From: an uncultured Bacteroides sp.
GTDB lineage: Bacteria > Bacteroidota > Bacteroidia > Bacteroidales > Bacteroidaceae
Assembly: GCA_900557355.1 (NCBI GenBank)
Contig: USSR01000271.1
Coordinates: 1 to 8,669, forward strand
Length of the DNA stretch: 8,669 nt
Direction of reading: 5' to 3'
Shown here piece by piece: positions 8,225 through 8,669 of this stretch. How positions within the stretch are numbered: the first letter of the stretch is position 1; every line of letters begins with the position of its first letter. A program made the translations under genes and the position numbers. The notes under the pieces were generated by a model. The model worked only from the letters and a program-made list of their open reading frames with translations. It searched no databases and had not been told where the DNA came from.

Positions 8225-8282
8225 GGGATAAGATAAGAGAAAATGAATATACATATTATTAATCATTAAAACAACAAAGATT

Positions 8283-8669
8283 ATGGCAATTAAGTATGAA
8301 GTAAAGAAGGTGGTGTTTGGTTTTGATAAAACTAATACTGAGAAATTTGTAGCTCAAACCAAAGTGTTGGGCTTGGTGAAATTTGATAAGCTCTGTGAAG
8401 AAGTGCAGAAAGTGAGTATGGCACCGCGTGGTGTGGTGAAGATGGTAATTGACGGGTTAATAGATACCCTAAATATGGATTTGGATAAAGGATATTCCGT
8501 GCAGCTAGGAGACTTCGGCTGTTTCCGTCCCGGACTGAACGCGAAAAGCCAGGCGGGAGCGGGAGATGTGGATGCTAATACGGTGTATCGTCGAAAAATC
8601 ATTTTCTATCCGGGAAGCTATTTTAAGGATATGCTTGGTAAGGCAAGTGTGGAAAGGCTGGAGCCGGGT
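8283..8669 (+). CDS. HU-like DNA-binding protein (Bacteroidota HU-domain family), 3' end cut by window
   Basis: This is a small basic protein of the bacterial histone-like HU/IHF superfamily, expected to bind and bend DNA as a dimer. The reading frame is open for 129 codons to the last base without a stop, so the C-terminus lies outside the window. The start MAIKYEVKKV and the core segment LGDFGCFRPG (75-84) match the Bacteroidota HU-like group, in which a GD(F/L)G.FR strand leads into the DNA-contacting arm. VYRRKIIFYPG (101-111) is the returning strand, and KFDKLCEEVQKV (33-44) with the following helix forms the N-terminal helical dimerisation part. An N-terminal extension relative to classical 90-residue HU is normal for this group. 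Translation starts after AACAAAGATT without a canonical Shine-Dalgarno, as is usual here. It is separated from the PUL by a terminator and has its own promoter, so a role in glycan use is not implied. The family call is firm; the specific role is unknown. Confidence 0.85.
   Translation, partial: MAIKYEVKKVVFGFDKTNTEKFVAQTKVLGLVKFDKLCEEVQKVSMAPRGVVKMVIDGLIDTLNMDLDKGYSVQLGDFGCFRPGLNAKSQAGAGDVDANTVYRRKIIFYPGSYFKDMLGKASVERLEPG

Noticed and set aside
8354..8602. An 82-codon minus-strand frame opposite the HU-like gene
   Set aside because: The plus-strand frame encodes a clear HU-like protein across the whole segment; the reverse frame is its shadow.

Overview
The window looks like a gut Bacteroidota chromosome, most likely Bacteroides or a close relative. 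The evidence is a tandem SusC/SusD pair, a SusD-type lipoprotein with an SDDF motif after its lipobox cysteine, purine/AT-rich start regions with little Shine-Dalgarno character, a TAnnTTTG-type promoter, and an HU-like protein of the Bacteroidota type. Species cannot be assigned from the sequence alone.

Positions 1-62 are a short AT-rich leader with a 9-bp tandem repeat. Positions 63-7867 hold three same-strand genes with gaps of 12 and 29 nt: a SusC-like TonB-dependent outer-membrane transporter (63-3302), a SusD-like surface glycan-binding lipoprotein (3315-5252), and a secreted glycoside hydrolase family 2 enzyme with a C-terminal malectin-like domain (5282-7867). A strong intrinsic terminator (7889-7920; perfect 11-bp stem and six T) closes the set. 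This is the 3' end, or possibly all, of a small polysaccharide utilization locus (PUL). SusD would capture an oligosaccharide at the cell surface, SusC would import it using TonB energy, and the GH2 enzyme would trim a terminal beta-linked sugar in the periplasm. No sensor, sigma/anti-sigma pair or second hydrolase lies in the window; any would have to be upstream. The SusC has no N-terminal STN domain, which argues against control by an ECF sigma/anti-sigma pair.

Positions 7868-8282 are noncoding. After the terminator comes a T-rich tract with three exact copies of TTGTAGAGAT plus a degenerate fourth. It is followed by a good Bacteroidota promoter (TTG, 20 bp, TAACTTTG; 8128-8158) and a roughly 115-nt leader with inverted repeats. 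This drives a separate gene, an HU-like DNA-binding protein (8283 to window end, 129 codons, no stop reached).

Most of the window is conventional PUL biology. The items most worth a second look are an N-x-K motif in the GH2 enzyme, placed like the carboxylate-binding motif of beta-glucuronidases; the unexplained TTGTAGAGAT repeats; and the structured leader of the HU-like gene. I found no convincing evidence for a wholly new system.
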